A stretch of DNA of 64,000 nt, from positions 119,165,206 through 119,229,205 of the forward strand of contig OZ038379.1 in the NCBI GenBank assembly GCA_964036045.1, given 5' to 3'. Under the pieces are notes generated by a model. It made no database searches. It worked only from the letters and a program-made list of their open reading frames with translations, and was not told the origin of the DNA. Every line of letters starts with the position of its first letter. The stretch's first letter is position 1. The DNA comes from Eutreptiella sp. 'Long Island Sound 2002'. Its lineage: Eukaryota; Euglenozoa; Euglenophyceae; Eutreptiales; Eutreptiaceae. Shown piece after piece: positions 9,133 to 18,500 of this stretch. The translations under genes were made by a program, and so were the position numbers.

Positions 9133-10813
9133 GTCTCTATTCTTCATGGATAGTGCTGTCAATGAGGCCCTGCGGGCTCTCAACACAGCTAACCTCCGGC
9201 GGTGCACCGATCTGCAGTGCCCCAAGGCCCGGCGGCGGCGTTTGAAGGCGGTTCAGCGGCTGGTGCGAGTTCTATTGGGTGACCCGAACGTTGTGTGTGG
9301 CACCAACACCAAAGGCGAAGTTTGTTTAAGTGGTGGGGCGTGCACTGCCCTGTGTGGCCCACTTGGCGGCCATCTTGCATTAACAGCTCAGGAGCATGAG
9401 GCCTTGAGCATGCTACGCATGGCATGCAGCATGCATCTCTCCCAACGGGCCCTTTTGCGAATGCCCTGCCGTTGCACATAACGGGACCTAAGGACCGTTC
9501 GGCAACGGATCATGCCCTACTTTCCCCAAACAACCATTGTAAAGTGTACCACAGGCCGCCATAGGGCAGCTGCCCATGTGCCTTTGCAATCAATTGTGCA
9601 AAATGCAATATCTATGGCCCGAGTTATCGGGAAACCCCCCCCTAGTGGCGTTGCCATTGTTGTTATTTCAGTTGATGCGACTTCCTTGTGGAAGGCATCC
9701 TCTACCCGTGCGGATGTATGGGTTAATGTATGGGGGGGGGGGCAAAATATGCTTCGAAGGTGAAGCTATGGGCCTCATGGTTTTGCATGGATGGCGGGGA
9801 TGAACAGGCTTTTTTGAGAAGCCTGGACATCTCTGCCAACCTCAACCAAGAGGTGAGGGATGTGGAAGAGGACGTTGTCCTCTTTCAAAACCAATTTTTG
9901 ACTTGCACTGTCATTTTGACAGGGGATGGGAAGGGGATGCAAGCAATGGGGGGGGGCTGGGTCTAAGTGTTGGTTGTGCAAAGACCCCAATGGGATTGTT
10001 GAGCAAAGGGGGGTGGAGTCCACCTCAAGATGGGGGGCATTCTTGAGAAGTGTGATCCCTGATAGGCGGCCGGGGGACTACCAACATGCAGCATGCCGCA
10101 TCCTAAACGGCATTGCAAAGCGCACTGAGACCACCCTTCAGGCCCTCCCCCCTGGTACCCCTGGTAAGGCCCAAGCTCTTACAGCTTTGCAGGCCTTCAA
10201 ACAAGCCCTCAAGGATGAGACCTCAGGCATCCCTCTCAGGGAACGCCTCCCTTCGGCCTCGAGGGCCACAGAAAAAGATTTCGATCTAACAAGCACCAAA
10301 GTTTTCCTAACCCCCCCCCCCTTCCAAAGGCAATTTGTGGATTGCCTCAAAGAGCATGTCCCCATAGTGAGGACCCCTGGGGGACCTATGTTATGGGTTG
10401 TTGTGCATGTCATGGTGAAATGCATTGAGGGTTTGTATGAGCTTTGGAGGGTGAGGGAGTTGTACACTCTAACCCAAGTGGAACGCCACCGTGCGTTGAC
10501 CACAAAATTTTCAAAAGCGTGGGGAGACTCAGGTTTGGCCCCCACCAGGTGGATCCATTGGTGCTTGGCACATTCCACCTTTTGTGCCGAGAAATGGAGG
10601 AACATTTTTCAGTTTTCCTCCATCCCAACGGAGTATCGGCATGGGCCTTACAAAAGGAGACTCAAAAATTGTTTTAAGGGTCGGTCCTTGGTGAGGCCAA
10701 GTGTGTCCCTCCGCCACATGCACCATTGCATGTCCATGAACGCCCTGGACCTGGAGCAAGGGCTTTTGGGACTGGAGGCAGCCAAGGCCTCACACATTGA
10801 TGACTTTGTATGA
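9133..10813 (+). pseudogene. Family D transposase-like gene, main copy (two G-run frameshifts, one TAA)
   Basis: ATG at 9,146. One frame to TAA 9,479-9,481 continues in frame to the run of 11 G at 9,732-9,742. It shifts frame, then shifts back at the 9-G run at 9,948-9,956 and runs to TGA 10,811-10,813. Conserved blocks shared with the minus-strand copies at 31,347-32,842 and 60,985-62,374: VDATSLWK, LTGDGKG followed by KCWLC, FLRSVIPDRRPGDY, RWIHWCLAH and YRHGPYKRRLKNCFKG. The spaced Asp residues (VDAT, TGDGK), a Cys pair and a late H-K element recall the cores of DDE-type transposases, but the third acidic residue is not certain. Family name unknown. Confidence 0.5.
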
Positions 10814-10881
10814 AAAACGACCACACATGCTTTGTGCCAAGTGTTTTGTGTTGTTTGTCCTAGGGAGGGAGGGAGGAGGGG

Positions 10882-11003
10882 TGCGCGATAACTACACGCG
10901 ATAACTACGCGATAACTGAGTTATCGCGCAATAACTAGCGCGATAACTAGTTAGAGCAAGGTGCTCTAACTGCGTTCTAACTCTGTTCTAGTTGTGCTCT
11001 AAC
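10882..11003. repeat. GCGATAACT/GTTAGAGC array downstream of family D
   Basis: CGCGATAACTACACG units, then CTAGTTAGAGC/GTGCTCTAAC and GTTCTAAC units. Same class as in the spacers at 2,010, 4,280, 6,640 and 8,920. Confidence 0.75.
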
Positions 11004-11182
11004 TTTTTGACCCCCCCCCCAAAAACCACCCCTACAATGAGGGTTATGTGGGGAAAGAAAGGGGATGGGGGGTTTTTGAGGGTGCTGAATCCATTTTTTT
11101 AGGTGGTTTGCCCCAAAATTGAGGGTAGGTGGGTGGAGCTTACCCATGTCACGACACGTGTCGCGGCACACTTTCTGATGCG

Positions 11183-11220
<38 letters not shown>

Positions 11221-11450
11221 GTCATGGTGGCACGGCCGGCACAGGTGACACAGGTGACACAAGTGCCAAACCCCCTCCTACACGAACCATTGCATGGCAT
11301 ACCGTGCCATCGCCCCCCCCCCCCCCCCCCTCCATGTCATGGTGGCACAAGGGACATAGGTGACACAAGAGAGGTGCACAAGCACAATAAAGCACAACCA
11401 CGCCTCCACGAAACACAAAACGAATTCATGCAATTTGCAACACGCTAGCC
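11004..11450. repeat. C-homopolymer and GGTGACACA low-complexity block
   Basis: Holds 33 consecutive C at 11,183-11,215 and 18 at 11,313-11,330, each followed by TCC(A/G)TGTCATGGTGGCAC. Between them lie GGTGACACA tandem units. The two C-tract modules are direct repeats. No gene seen. Confidence 0.75.
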
Positions 11451-12184
11451 AGCATCATTATTCATCGTTTTGTAGCCCAAGACAGCGGGCCTCAACCGAA
11501 TCGTCCCATGTGTAGTGCATCAATATATATGCCTACATGCGGACTCCCTGCACAATTGGAGGCAGAATGGCAGCCTGCTTGCTCACCAAAAGAACCTATA
11601 ATGGATCAAAACAACACGAAACCTACAAATGCATGCGGCGGGCCGCGGCCAACACCGTATCATACACATCCTTCTCCATGATAAGTAGGTAAACAAAACA
11701 AGGTATTTGTGGGGATCATTCACAATCTTGGACCTCTTTAGCATGCGGCATGCCCTACTCATTAAACGGAACAAACAAACGCCTAATTATGCACCAACGT
11801 AGAAAAAATGTTTTGGCCTCTCTATACCATACCATACATACAGTGCCAGTAGGGCTGGTTTGCGAGTGGTGGCGCGTCCCATCTTTAAACCCCAACGCGC
11901 CATGGGGCTCGGCCATTCTACATCCCCGGTCCTGTCGACGCATGTGAATTTGTTGTGCAAAGATGCCAACAAGTTCACACAATTTCTCCTATTTAAAAAA
12001 TGCATGCACTGGGGCAGCTCCATGCATGCTCGCCGACGTTAGTTGGACACGGGGACGCTACAACACACTGCAACGGCAGTTGTGTTGGTGATTGTGCAAC
12101 ACAAACATCCCAAAACCACATCCCGATGCATAATGTGACTAATTAAACTAATTACCTAATTGACGAATTACCTCATTAATTTAC
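11451..12184. other. No gene seen
   Basis: Mixed-composition DNA with only short ORFs. Short AATTA/TAATT motifs cluster at 12,135-12,195. Confidence 0.4.
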
Positions 12185-12486
12185 CTAATTATAGAAAGAC
12201 AACTACTACAACAGGAAAACAAGCAGCAACTCCTCAGCCAAAATCGATGGAAGATGGAAATCATCATAATCATGATCATCATGTGATCTAGAGAGCAAAA
12301 GTCAAAGAGGCAGATTCCAACACAACACAACACAGCATAGCACAGCACAACACAACACGACACAGCGGCGGCCCCGTGTGACACGACACACCCTATGTGG
12401 CGGCACCGCGGCACGGCACAGCCCAAGCCCCCCCCCCCCCCCCCCTCCGTGGCTGGGTAAGCTCCGGTGTTCCAGAAATTGCGTTC
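12185..12486. repeat. CACAACA low-complexity stretch and 18-C tract
   Basis: ACACAACACAGCA-type repetition at 12,318-12,365 and 18 C at 12,428-12,445. No gene seen. Confidence 0.6.
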
Positions 12487-12491
12487 TAACT

Positions 12492-12529
12492 AGGGGTTCC
12501 GCACCACGCCCTAGAACGCTGCATCCCAT
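12492..12529 (+). repeat. Third copy of the inverted-arm core
   Basis: GGGTTCCGCACCACGCCCTA and the following GAACGCTGCATCCCA match the inner end of the arm at 2,311-2,345. Here it abuts a different gag-like ORF, so the core marks the edge of more than one element. Confidence 0.7.
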
Positions 12530-12534
12530 GGACC

Positions 12535-12987
12535 GTGCAGAAAGTCAGAGCGGTGGGCATGATGGCATCTCTCGGGGGTGAGCACAACGAGATTGCCTTT
12601 GAGATCGACGCGGCGCCGATCCCGACGAAGGACTTGGGGGGAAAATCCCCAACAGTGACGCCCAAAGAGGGCAACTTCGTCATCCAACAATCTAGACTGT
12701 TCATCTCGCTCGACGGAGCAGAACAGCCGCGAATCTCTGGACCCGGCTCGCAAGAAGGCGAAGAGTGAAGGGCTATGACGGCGGTGGCCGACCATGTGAC
12801 GAGAACCCTGCGGGACCTGCTCCAGCGGCAGCACACGGCCCTGACGGAAGCCTAGCAGTTGATATGCGACCTGAAGAAGCAGCTTGCAGAAGCCAAGGCA
12901 CGAGAGACGCGCGAGCAAGGGGACCTGGAGGTGTCCGCAGACGATTATTACAAAGAAAAAAAAAGCCACCCGTAGCCTCCGAACGCC
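12535..12987 (+). pseudogene. Gag-like protein with coiled coil (TGA and TAG in frame)
   Basis: Frame 1 runs from the edge of the repeat core. Residues 1-77 (GGEHNEIAFEIDAAPIP, FVIQQSRLFISLDG) end at TGA 12,766-12,768. The same frame goes on with an ATG at 12,775 and a heptad coil, TRTLRDLLQRQHTALTEA, then TAG 12,853-12,855, then QLICDLKKQLAEAKARETRE. The coil continues in register across the TAG. It resembles the gag-like unit at 2,778-4,089 in context (same edge repeat, coiled coil) but not in sequence. Function unknown. Confidence 0.4.
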
Positions 12988-13365
12988 CGCCGTATCGTGG
13001 TAGATAAAGGAATATCTCGCTGATGGAACCATTGTTGTGCCAATGAGGATGTCGCATATCATATATGCCTGACTGCCACATTTCGGGTGGCGGTGGCGCC
13101 ATCCCTTGGTGGAAAAGGTGGACATCAAAGCAGTACTCTCGATACAGCCATTTTTCGTGGTCTCCGATCGAGTCAATACCTTCGTGGAAGGAAAGACATG
13201 TCACAATTGTCGGTTGCACGAAATAGTGGCATTGGCAATGGCTTGTTGCCCCCTTGTCAACACAAGTGGGAGCCTTGGCCTTTTGCCACTTGGCAAGATC
13301 AACACATTGACATGTTAATTAATTAATTGTTAATTAATTAATTCAGTGTTGCACACCTGGTTAGC
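12988..13365. other. No clear gene; TTAATTAA palindromes at its end
   Basis: Short overlapping ORFs only. TTAATTAATTAATTGTTAAT at 13,315-13,343 is a near-perfect palindromic run. Confidence 0.4.
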
Positions 13366-13698
13366 TTACACTGGATTTGAGGTGTAGTCACTATCAACAC
13401 TTACCTCACCATCTGATGGAACAATCTCATCCTCCACATTGTTGTTTTGACGTGCACTCGAGCTAGAGGTTGAGCTAGAGCTAGAGCTTGAACTAGAGCG
13501 TACGTTGGAGGTAGAAGCAGCGGGCTTAGATGCTCTGGCTTTCTCCTTCACGTCACGGTCGTGTCGCCAAGGACCCACAAGCTCATACTTCTGGAACCGA
13601 CTCCAATAGAATGCTACCAAATTGGGCCTCTTGTTCCTCCCTTTGGCGTTTTTCCTTCTCCTTTTGTCTCTTGTGTTGACTACTTTCCTTGGGAGCCA
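13366..13698 (-). CDS. Lys/Gln-rich to Ser-rich hypothetical protein (one frame change)
   Basis: The minus-strand ATG at about 13,698 begins MAPKESSQHKRQKEKEKRQR, a charged helix, preceded by a T-rich tract and CATTCAG|GAA, a good acceptor. The frame then changes near 13,610 into FYWSRFQKYELVGPWRHDRD. This is followed by a Ser run (STSNVRSSSSS) and an acidic C-terminus (DEIVPSDGEVSVDSD), ending at TAA 13,366-13,368. It looks like part of a small nuclear-type protein, perhaps a relic exon. No family recognised. Confidence 0.35.
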   Translation of the reverse strand, partial: WLPRKVVNTRDKRRRKNAKGRNKRPNLVAFYWSRFQKYELVGPWRHDRDVKEKARASKPAASTSNVRSSSSSSSSSTSSSSARQNNNVEDEIVPSDGEVSVDSDYTSNPV

Positions 13699-13839
13699 TG
13701 GGCACAAATTCCTGAATGAAAACATAAAAATAAAAACAAAGAAGCAAATAAAAATGAAATAAAAGCAAAAAAAGACGTTTAGATCTTTTTACAAAACACA
13801 ACAAAATAAAAGGAACTCATCAGTCTAAGCATAGTCATG

Positions 13840-14589
13840 CCGTCATCTGCCTATGACACCGTTACTTTCGGGTGTAAAAACGGTTTTTTCCGTTAAAATA
13901 AAAGTGTGGTGAAAACAATTTTCATGGCAAAGAGCACAAGAAAGTATGTGCGTAGAGGGGTGACAACTCATAGTACACTTGCGTGGAGCCCTCAAAAGGG
14001 GGGTTTTGGCCAAAAAAGGGCATCTCAAGCGCCTGTGACCGCCTTCAACCGCCTGCAACTGCCTGCGGCCGTGGGCACCCCCTTTAGATTGGATTTTTAA
14101 TTAATTAATTAATTTTCTTGTGTTTTGATTTTTTGATTGCTTGCTTTGTCTCGCTTTTTGACAACTCTTACAAGGATAGTATGGAACCATCGTGATTTTC
14201 GTGACCCATAGGAGTATATCATGTGCCGTGTGCTTTTTCATTCAACAAACCTCAAAGCCTTTTTAATGAATGGCCTTGTGCGCATTGACAAATACACTTT
14301 GGCAATGGGGCAAAAAATGCGTTTCGAACTCGCGCTTTGCATTGTGATCACAAAGAAGAGGTATCAAAATCTTTCATCCACAGGAATTTTAATGCACACC
14401 GACTTTTGCCACAACAAGGGCCAATTGCCAAAAGAACAAAAGTCACGAATGAAGTCTTTTCACAAAATTGCACCCTAGGAGGATTTACAAGAGGGATGTG
14501 AGCTTTGTCATACTATGAATATCACCGTTGTTTGGGAATAGAGTTTTTGCTGATTGCTTCACCATAAACCGTTTTCTTTTTGTGGTTTC
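13840..14589. other. No convincing gene; short TTAATTAA run
   Basis: An 85-codon ORF at 14,221-14,478 lacks recognisable features and may be chance. TTAATTAATTAATTAATT lies at 14,095-14,114. The end (TTTTTGTGGTTTCAAG) looks like a 3' splice site for the next exon. Confidence 0.35.
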
Positions 14590-14594
14590 AAGGA

Positions 14595-14884
14595 ATGATT
14601 CGTAGGGAGCTCCCATACGACATTTAGGGTTGTGTTGCCGCCTACCTCACAGCACAGGACACTCACAGGGTCCTATTGTGGCAACGCAACCTCCTCCCGA
14701 ATGCACGCCCTTTCTTGGCGCCCGATGTTGTATGCCAACAGCACCTGCATGATTTGTTTTGGTGGGCCGCACGCCTGGCTGCAACGGTACTGCAACTCCC
14801 CATAGGCCCTAGGTGTGTCATCGTTGATTCGTGTTTATGTCTAAAGTGTGGGAACAAATTGAATCATATTGCACGTTGTACATT
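14595..14884 (+). CDS. F-box-like exon with in-frame TAG
   Basis: An ATG at 14,595 follows an acceptor-like TTTCAAG|G. The frame reads MIRRELPYDI, TAG (14,625-14,627), GCVAAYLTAQDTHRVLLW and on to about 14,884. The pattern LP-DI....VAAYL...D..R is that of an F-box N-terminal helix pair, which binds Skp1 in SCF ubiquitin ligases. A CLKCGNK Cys pair lies near the end. The frame then enters a palindromic array beginning GTTATCGG, a possible 5' splice site. The TAG sits between the two F-box helices. The F-box call rests on a short motif. Confidence 0.35.
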
Positions 14885-15035
14885 TATGTCCGTTATCGGT
14901 CTCACAATTTCTCGACGAAGAAATGTGATCACCGACCCCGCTGGCTGATAACGTTTCTTGGCGAAGAAATGTGAGTAGATAACATTTCTTGGCGAAGAAA
15001 TGTGAGTAGATAACATTTCTTGGCCAAGAAATGTG
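14885..15035. repeat. ATTTCTTGGCGAAGAAATGTGA palindromic array (likely intronic)
   Basis: Four units of (A/C)ATTTCTTGGCGAAGAAATG, each an imperfect palindrome, are separated by TGAGTAGATA. The first unit reads TTTCTCGACGAAGAAATG and is followed by a spacer. The array directly follows the F-box-like exon. Confidence 0.75.
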
Positions 15036-15164
15036 GGGGGTAGGTAGCTCATCTTGTGCCTCTGCATGCTTTGTGGGGTGCTCGCTCTGGAGGGCACCAT
15101 GCTTTTTTCAAATTTTTCGGAAAAAATTGAGTATGCTCTCATGAGTCAAGCTTTGGGGGCGACT

Positions 15165-15285
15165 CAGTCGTGACTGAGTCACCAGTCACGATCGCCGATG
15201 ACTGACTCGAGTTAGTCATCAATCATCAATTTTTTGACTCAGTCAAGTTTCAGTCACCACCTGTCGATTTTGACTCAGTCCACCT
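15165..15285. repeat. GACTCAGTC/GTCATCAATC palindromic array
   Basis: Repeated GACTCAGTC, GACTGAGTC, CAGTCACGA and AGTCATCAATCATC motifs in both orientations over 120 bases. Confidence 0.7.
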
Positions 15286-15314
15286 AGGGTGGACACTTGA
15301 GATGTCACGAAAAT

Positions 15315-15775
15315 TGTAACTGCTAAGATCTGTTCACATAGATGCGCACGTGTTGAAATCTCAACACGTACGCGTTGGTTTTCTCTTTGTTGGAAACTTA
15401 TCATTTTTCATGGAAAATTCATGTGTGGGGTATCACCTTACCCAACCTAACCCCTTTTTGCACCTCCCCTGTACCACTGGGTGCCACTGCAAACATTGCC
15501 GACCGTAGGTCGCCTTCTCCGTCCGCAGAGTGTCCCGAAAGCTGTACTTAATTTCCCAAAACCTTGCGTTCAGACTATCCTCTGACACGTGCGTGTTGGA
15601 AGTGCGACGCGTACGCATTGGGTGCGTGGCGCGTACGCATTGGTGTTTCGACGCGTACGCTTCAATAACTTAACATGTACGCGTCAGCTCACCAGCGCGT
15701 ACGTGTTAGATTACCAATGCGTATGATCTGCCGGTGCGTACGCAATTCGTACGCACCGCCTACGTGTTATGTGGT
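15315..15775. repeat. Half foldback element with CGTACGC array
   Basis: Begins TGTAACTGCTAAGATCTG with TTCACAT, the end of the foldbacks at 33,139 and 62,671. It is followed by GCGTACGC/ACACGTACGCG units to 15,770, with about 150 bases of other sequence inside. The matching right end is missing, so it is truncated or chimeric. Confidence 0.55.
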
Positions 15776-16428
15776 ATGGCAGCTGGTTGGTTTAGAGGTA
15801 TGTGCATGTTCCCTATGTTTCGGAACCCTGGGTTCAAACCCTTGCATACGCACTGTGTCTGCATCGTAGGAAGAGGAACCGCAAGACCAGGGGCCCACAA
15901 AGGACGTGGAGGACAACCCTAACCAAGCTTACCCCATGGGGCGCAACCGACAAATACAGGCGCTGAGGACAGGCAGTCAAATGTGATCACTAGCTGCCCT
16001 TGGTTTTTCTACGCCCATAACCATTCATCCACATACGAACATTGCACGAATCTGAACCACCGCTCCCTTGCAAAGAGCATCACGTAAAGTAGTACTGTAC
16101 CAGTCTAAGAAGAGCATGTTGAATGCACACTGCATTGAAGACGAAGTGTACTTGCCCAAAGCATTTCACTGGGATCCCAAATCAAACATCATACACAAGA
16201 GCTGAAACACCATACAGACTGCTAAGGCGCATTGGCCTTCCAATGCGTTTTGTGTTCCTTTACTGTGGTTCCCTGTGTGCGCGCTACAGGGTATTGCCGC
16301 GCGATGGCTCAGTGCGCACTACAAAACTATAGCGCGCAGCAAAGCGCGCGCTATGGCTCGGGGTCTTGGGTTTGTAACCCCATGTCCTAATAAGCAGGGC
16401 AAAAACGCCTATTTTTCTAAAGTTTCAG
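15776..16428. other. Spacer, possible upstream exon of family E
   Basis: An open frame from about 16,123 to TGTGGTTCCCT|GTGTGC (16,260-16,280) could be an upstream exon. The following stretch carries GCGCGCGCTAT palindromes and ends in a good acceptor, TTTCTAAAGTTTCAG|ATT at 16,428. Evidence for the exon is weak. Confidence 0.3.
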
Positions 16429-16712
16429 ATTCTTCCGGCACCGCATCTGACGCTGTTAATGTCAGGGAAGATTGCAAACATTTTGGGCCCCCACTATGGG
16501 TGGTCCCTGTGGAAGAAAGAGGACCTTTTGGCGGACGTAGTTGAGTTTTTTTGCTCAGGGTCTGCCGTCCAACGGTCTTTGTGGGCCAGGTTGGAAAAAA
16601 GGGTCCTCGTGTCTGAAGCAGAGAAGAAGCATCGCAGGACCGAGGCTGCCGACGCCGTCACACCCCTGTCGGTGGTGGACTTGGTCCTGCTCCTGAAGAT
16701 TCCAAGAAGAAG
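16429..16712 (+). CDS. Family E gene, exon a
   Basis: Opens at the acceptor at 16,428 and reads ILPAPHLTLLMSGKIANILG, KKEDLLADVVEFF, LEKRVLVSEAEKKHRRTEAAD and LVLLLKIPRR up to AAG|GTATTA at 16,711-16,717. The frame is open throughout. Joining to 16,826 in phase gives KIPRR-R-YKDLITW. Function is discussed with the next exon. Confidence 0.5.
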
Positions 16713-16825
16713 GTATTATTGCGCACGCTTTGCATGTGACATTGCGCGCACTTCCGCTCATAGCACGCGCTTCGTTGACTTCTGCGCGCGCTACGTCCCC
16801 ATGTTGCGCGCGCTATTTTCCTCAG
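16713..16825 (+). other. Predicted intron with GCGCGCGCTAT palindromes
   Basis: 113 bases from GTATTATTG to TTTTCCTCAG. It is composed largely of TTGCGCACGC, ATTGCGCGCAC and TGCGCGCGCTA units. Removing it joins the exon frames in phase (AG|G). Confidence 0.6.
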
Positions 16826-18260
16826 GTACAAAGATTTGATTACTTGGACGAGAAGTACGGTCCCCACACACCTTTTTTCTCTCCCCTCCTATGCTAGTTT
16901 CGCCACAGAATGGAACCAGCTTGCAAGTAGGCAGCATTTACAGGTTGCCGTGCACACAGATGGGGTCATAGTCTTTTCGCAGTGGCCCCTGCAGCACTTT
17001 TTTGACTATATATTTTTCTTTGATTCCACTGTTTCTAACCTCCAATACCCCAGGGAGTGCGAAGGAGAGCTGTGGATCATTGTGAGGGGAGATGGGTTGC
17101 CTTGTGGGGGGGAATCGTGGTGCCAGATGTCCATTTCCTTTGCCAACCATGGTCACTTGGCAAAGACGTTGTCCTACCACTGGACTGTTAACATCGCCCT
17201 TTGTGGTGAGAAGTCCACCTATGTGTTGTCCCAGGTCTGGGCTAACAATCTTGCTTTTCTGCAGAGTGCCCTTGACACTGGTGTGGTTCCCATCCGGGGT
17301 GCATCCAGACGCTGTAGGATTTTCTGCGGTGGGGATAGCCCTTGGCTGCGTCGGTTGTCGGGTGTCACTACACATTGGATGGCAGGTAGTCTGTTCACTT
17401 ACATGACGTGGTGCAAGTCCAGTGCAACGTGGTTGCAACAGGATGTGGATAGAACCACCGAGCGAGATAAGCAGTTGCTAGGGCTTATTGCACCTGGGGC
17501 CAAGTGCAGGCCCATGGATATATTTGGTGTTTTCTAGAGCAGGTTGTTGAAGGTGCCTCTGAGGCGGCGTCACCTTATACCATGTGTTCTGCACCTTCTG
17601 ATTTTTGTAGGGCGGCAGGTCACTCACTGCCTTGGTACGTAGATTGGCCAAGTCTGTGCGTCCAAGTACTAGGGTCTCTGTTCAGGCTATTCTTCACAGG
17701 TGTGGTTGTCACATAGCACTACAGGGGGCGGCAGAGCCAGATGGGGAAGAGACTTGGTGCCTTCTGAAGGTTTGGGACGACCTGGCCCCCCTCCTTGGGG
17801 GTGACATGAGAATGCACACATCAGTGGTTGCCATGTACATACTACTGGGAGACATGTATGGCACAATGTTTGAAGAGGGTGCATTGCAGGCTCCAGAGGT
17901 TGCCCAGGCTTTCCAGAGGTGGGTTTGTTCAGCAATAAGATCACCTTATATAAACTGGATGTTGCACGATGCAGCAGTCACTATTCAGGCCATAAGGCCC
18001 TATGGCCTAGGAATGTTTTCGGGTGATCTTTTGTAAGGGAGCAACAGGGTGCTGAAGGACATTTGGTCCTCCTTTTGTGATAGAGGTGGGGGGGCAGGAA
18101 CCCTGGTGTCGCGCCGCATTAAGATGCTCAGGCAGGTTAATGAGCATCTGTTCCTGTACTTTGAAGTACCAAGGTGGAATGGCAACTTCAGAAGCAACCT
18201 GTGCAATGCACAAAAATTGGCTGACGAGGTTCGGGCATATTTTGCGGATGAGGAACTGTG
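16826..18260 (+). pseudogene. Family E transposase-like core (UAR codons, one frame change)
   Basis: Frame 3 reads ATEWNQLASRQHLQVAVHTDG, WIIVRGDGLPCGGESW, VNIALCGEKSTYVL, then FCGGDSPWLRRLSGV and THWMAGSLFTYMTWC. TAG at 17,535-17,537 is followed by RLLKVPLRRRHLIPCVLHLL in the same frame. A frame change near 17,630 leads to frame 1 (RRLAKSVRPSTRVSVQAILH), which carries TAA at 18,034-18,036 within GDLL-TAA-GSNRVLKDIW. Two acidic motifs (RGDG, GGDS-W-R) and a late (G/E)-NRVLKD resemble the layout of family D, so I infer a degenerate transposase-like protein. No named family recognised. Confidence 0.4.
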
Positions 18261-18285
18261 GTAGCGCGCGCTATTTGTTCTTTAG
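18261..18285 (+). repeat. TAGCGCGCGCTA unit inside the family E frame
   Basis: GTAGCGCGCGCTATTTGTTC, then TTTAG, could be a 25-base GT-AG gap, but removing it breaks phase. Read through in frame 1 it gives W-TAG-RALFVL-TAG-EEEKRKKK, with two TAG codons (18,262 and 18,283) in a helical context. Confidence 0.5.
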
Positions 18286-18380
18286 GAGGAGGAAAAGAGG
18301 AAGAAGAAGGAGAGGGAGAGGAAGGAGAAGGAAGAGGAGGAGAAGAGACGGAAGAAAGCAGAGGAGGAGAAAGCAGAAAG
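18286..18380 (+). CDS. Family E, charged coiled-coil exon
   Basis: Frame 1 gives EEEKRKKKERERKEKEEEEK and on to KAEEEKAE, a strongly charged helix, ending at AAAG|GTAATG. The frame is continuous with DEELW upstream if the two TAG codons are read as sense. Confidence 0.45.
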
Positions 18381-18500
18381 GTAATGCAGCGCGCGCTATC
18401 GTCGTCATTGCACGTGCTATGCATCTCGTCGCGCGTGCTATGTTCCGTATTGCGCGTGCTATGCCTGTGCTATGCCTCCGCGCTACTCTTTCCAGGCAAG
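18381..18500 (+). other. Predicted intron with GCGCGTGCTATG tandem units
   Basis: Starts GTAATGCAGC and carries four to five units of (T)GCGCGTGCTATG. It ends at TTCCAG (18,495) or GGCAAG (18,500); only the latter keeps phase with frame 1. Confidence 0.45.

Noticed and set aside
11103-11363. Proline-run ORFs over the 33-C tract
   Set aside because: Homopolymer translation only; the frame depends on tract length.
13087-13326. Short plus-strand ORFs near 13,100-13,320
   Set aside because: Low complexity and conflicting frames, with no conserved block or repeat copy to support them.
15784-15850. tRNA gene
   Set aside because: A B-box-like GGTTCAAACCC and a weak A-box are present, but acceptor and anticodon stems do not form; at most a tRNA-derived relic.
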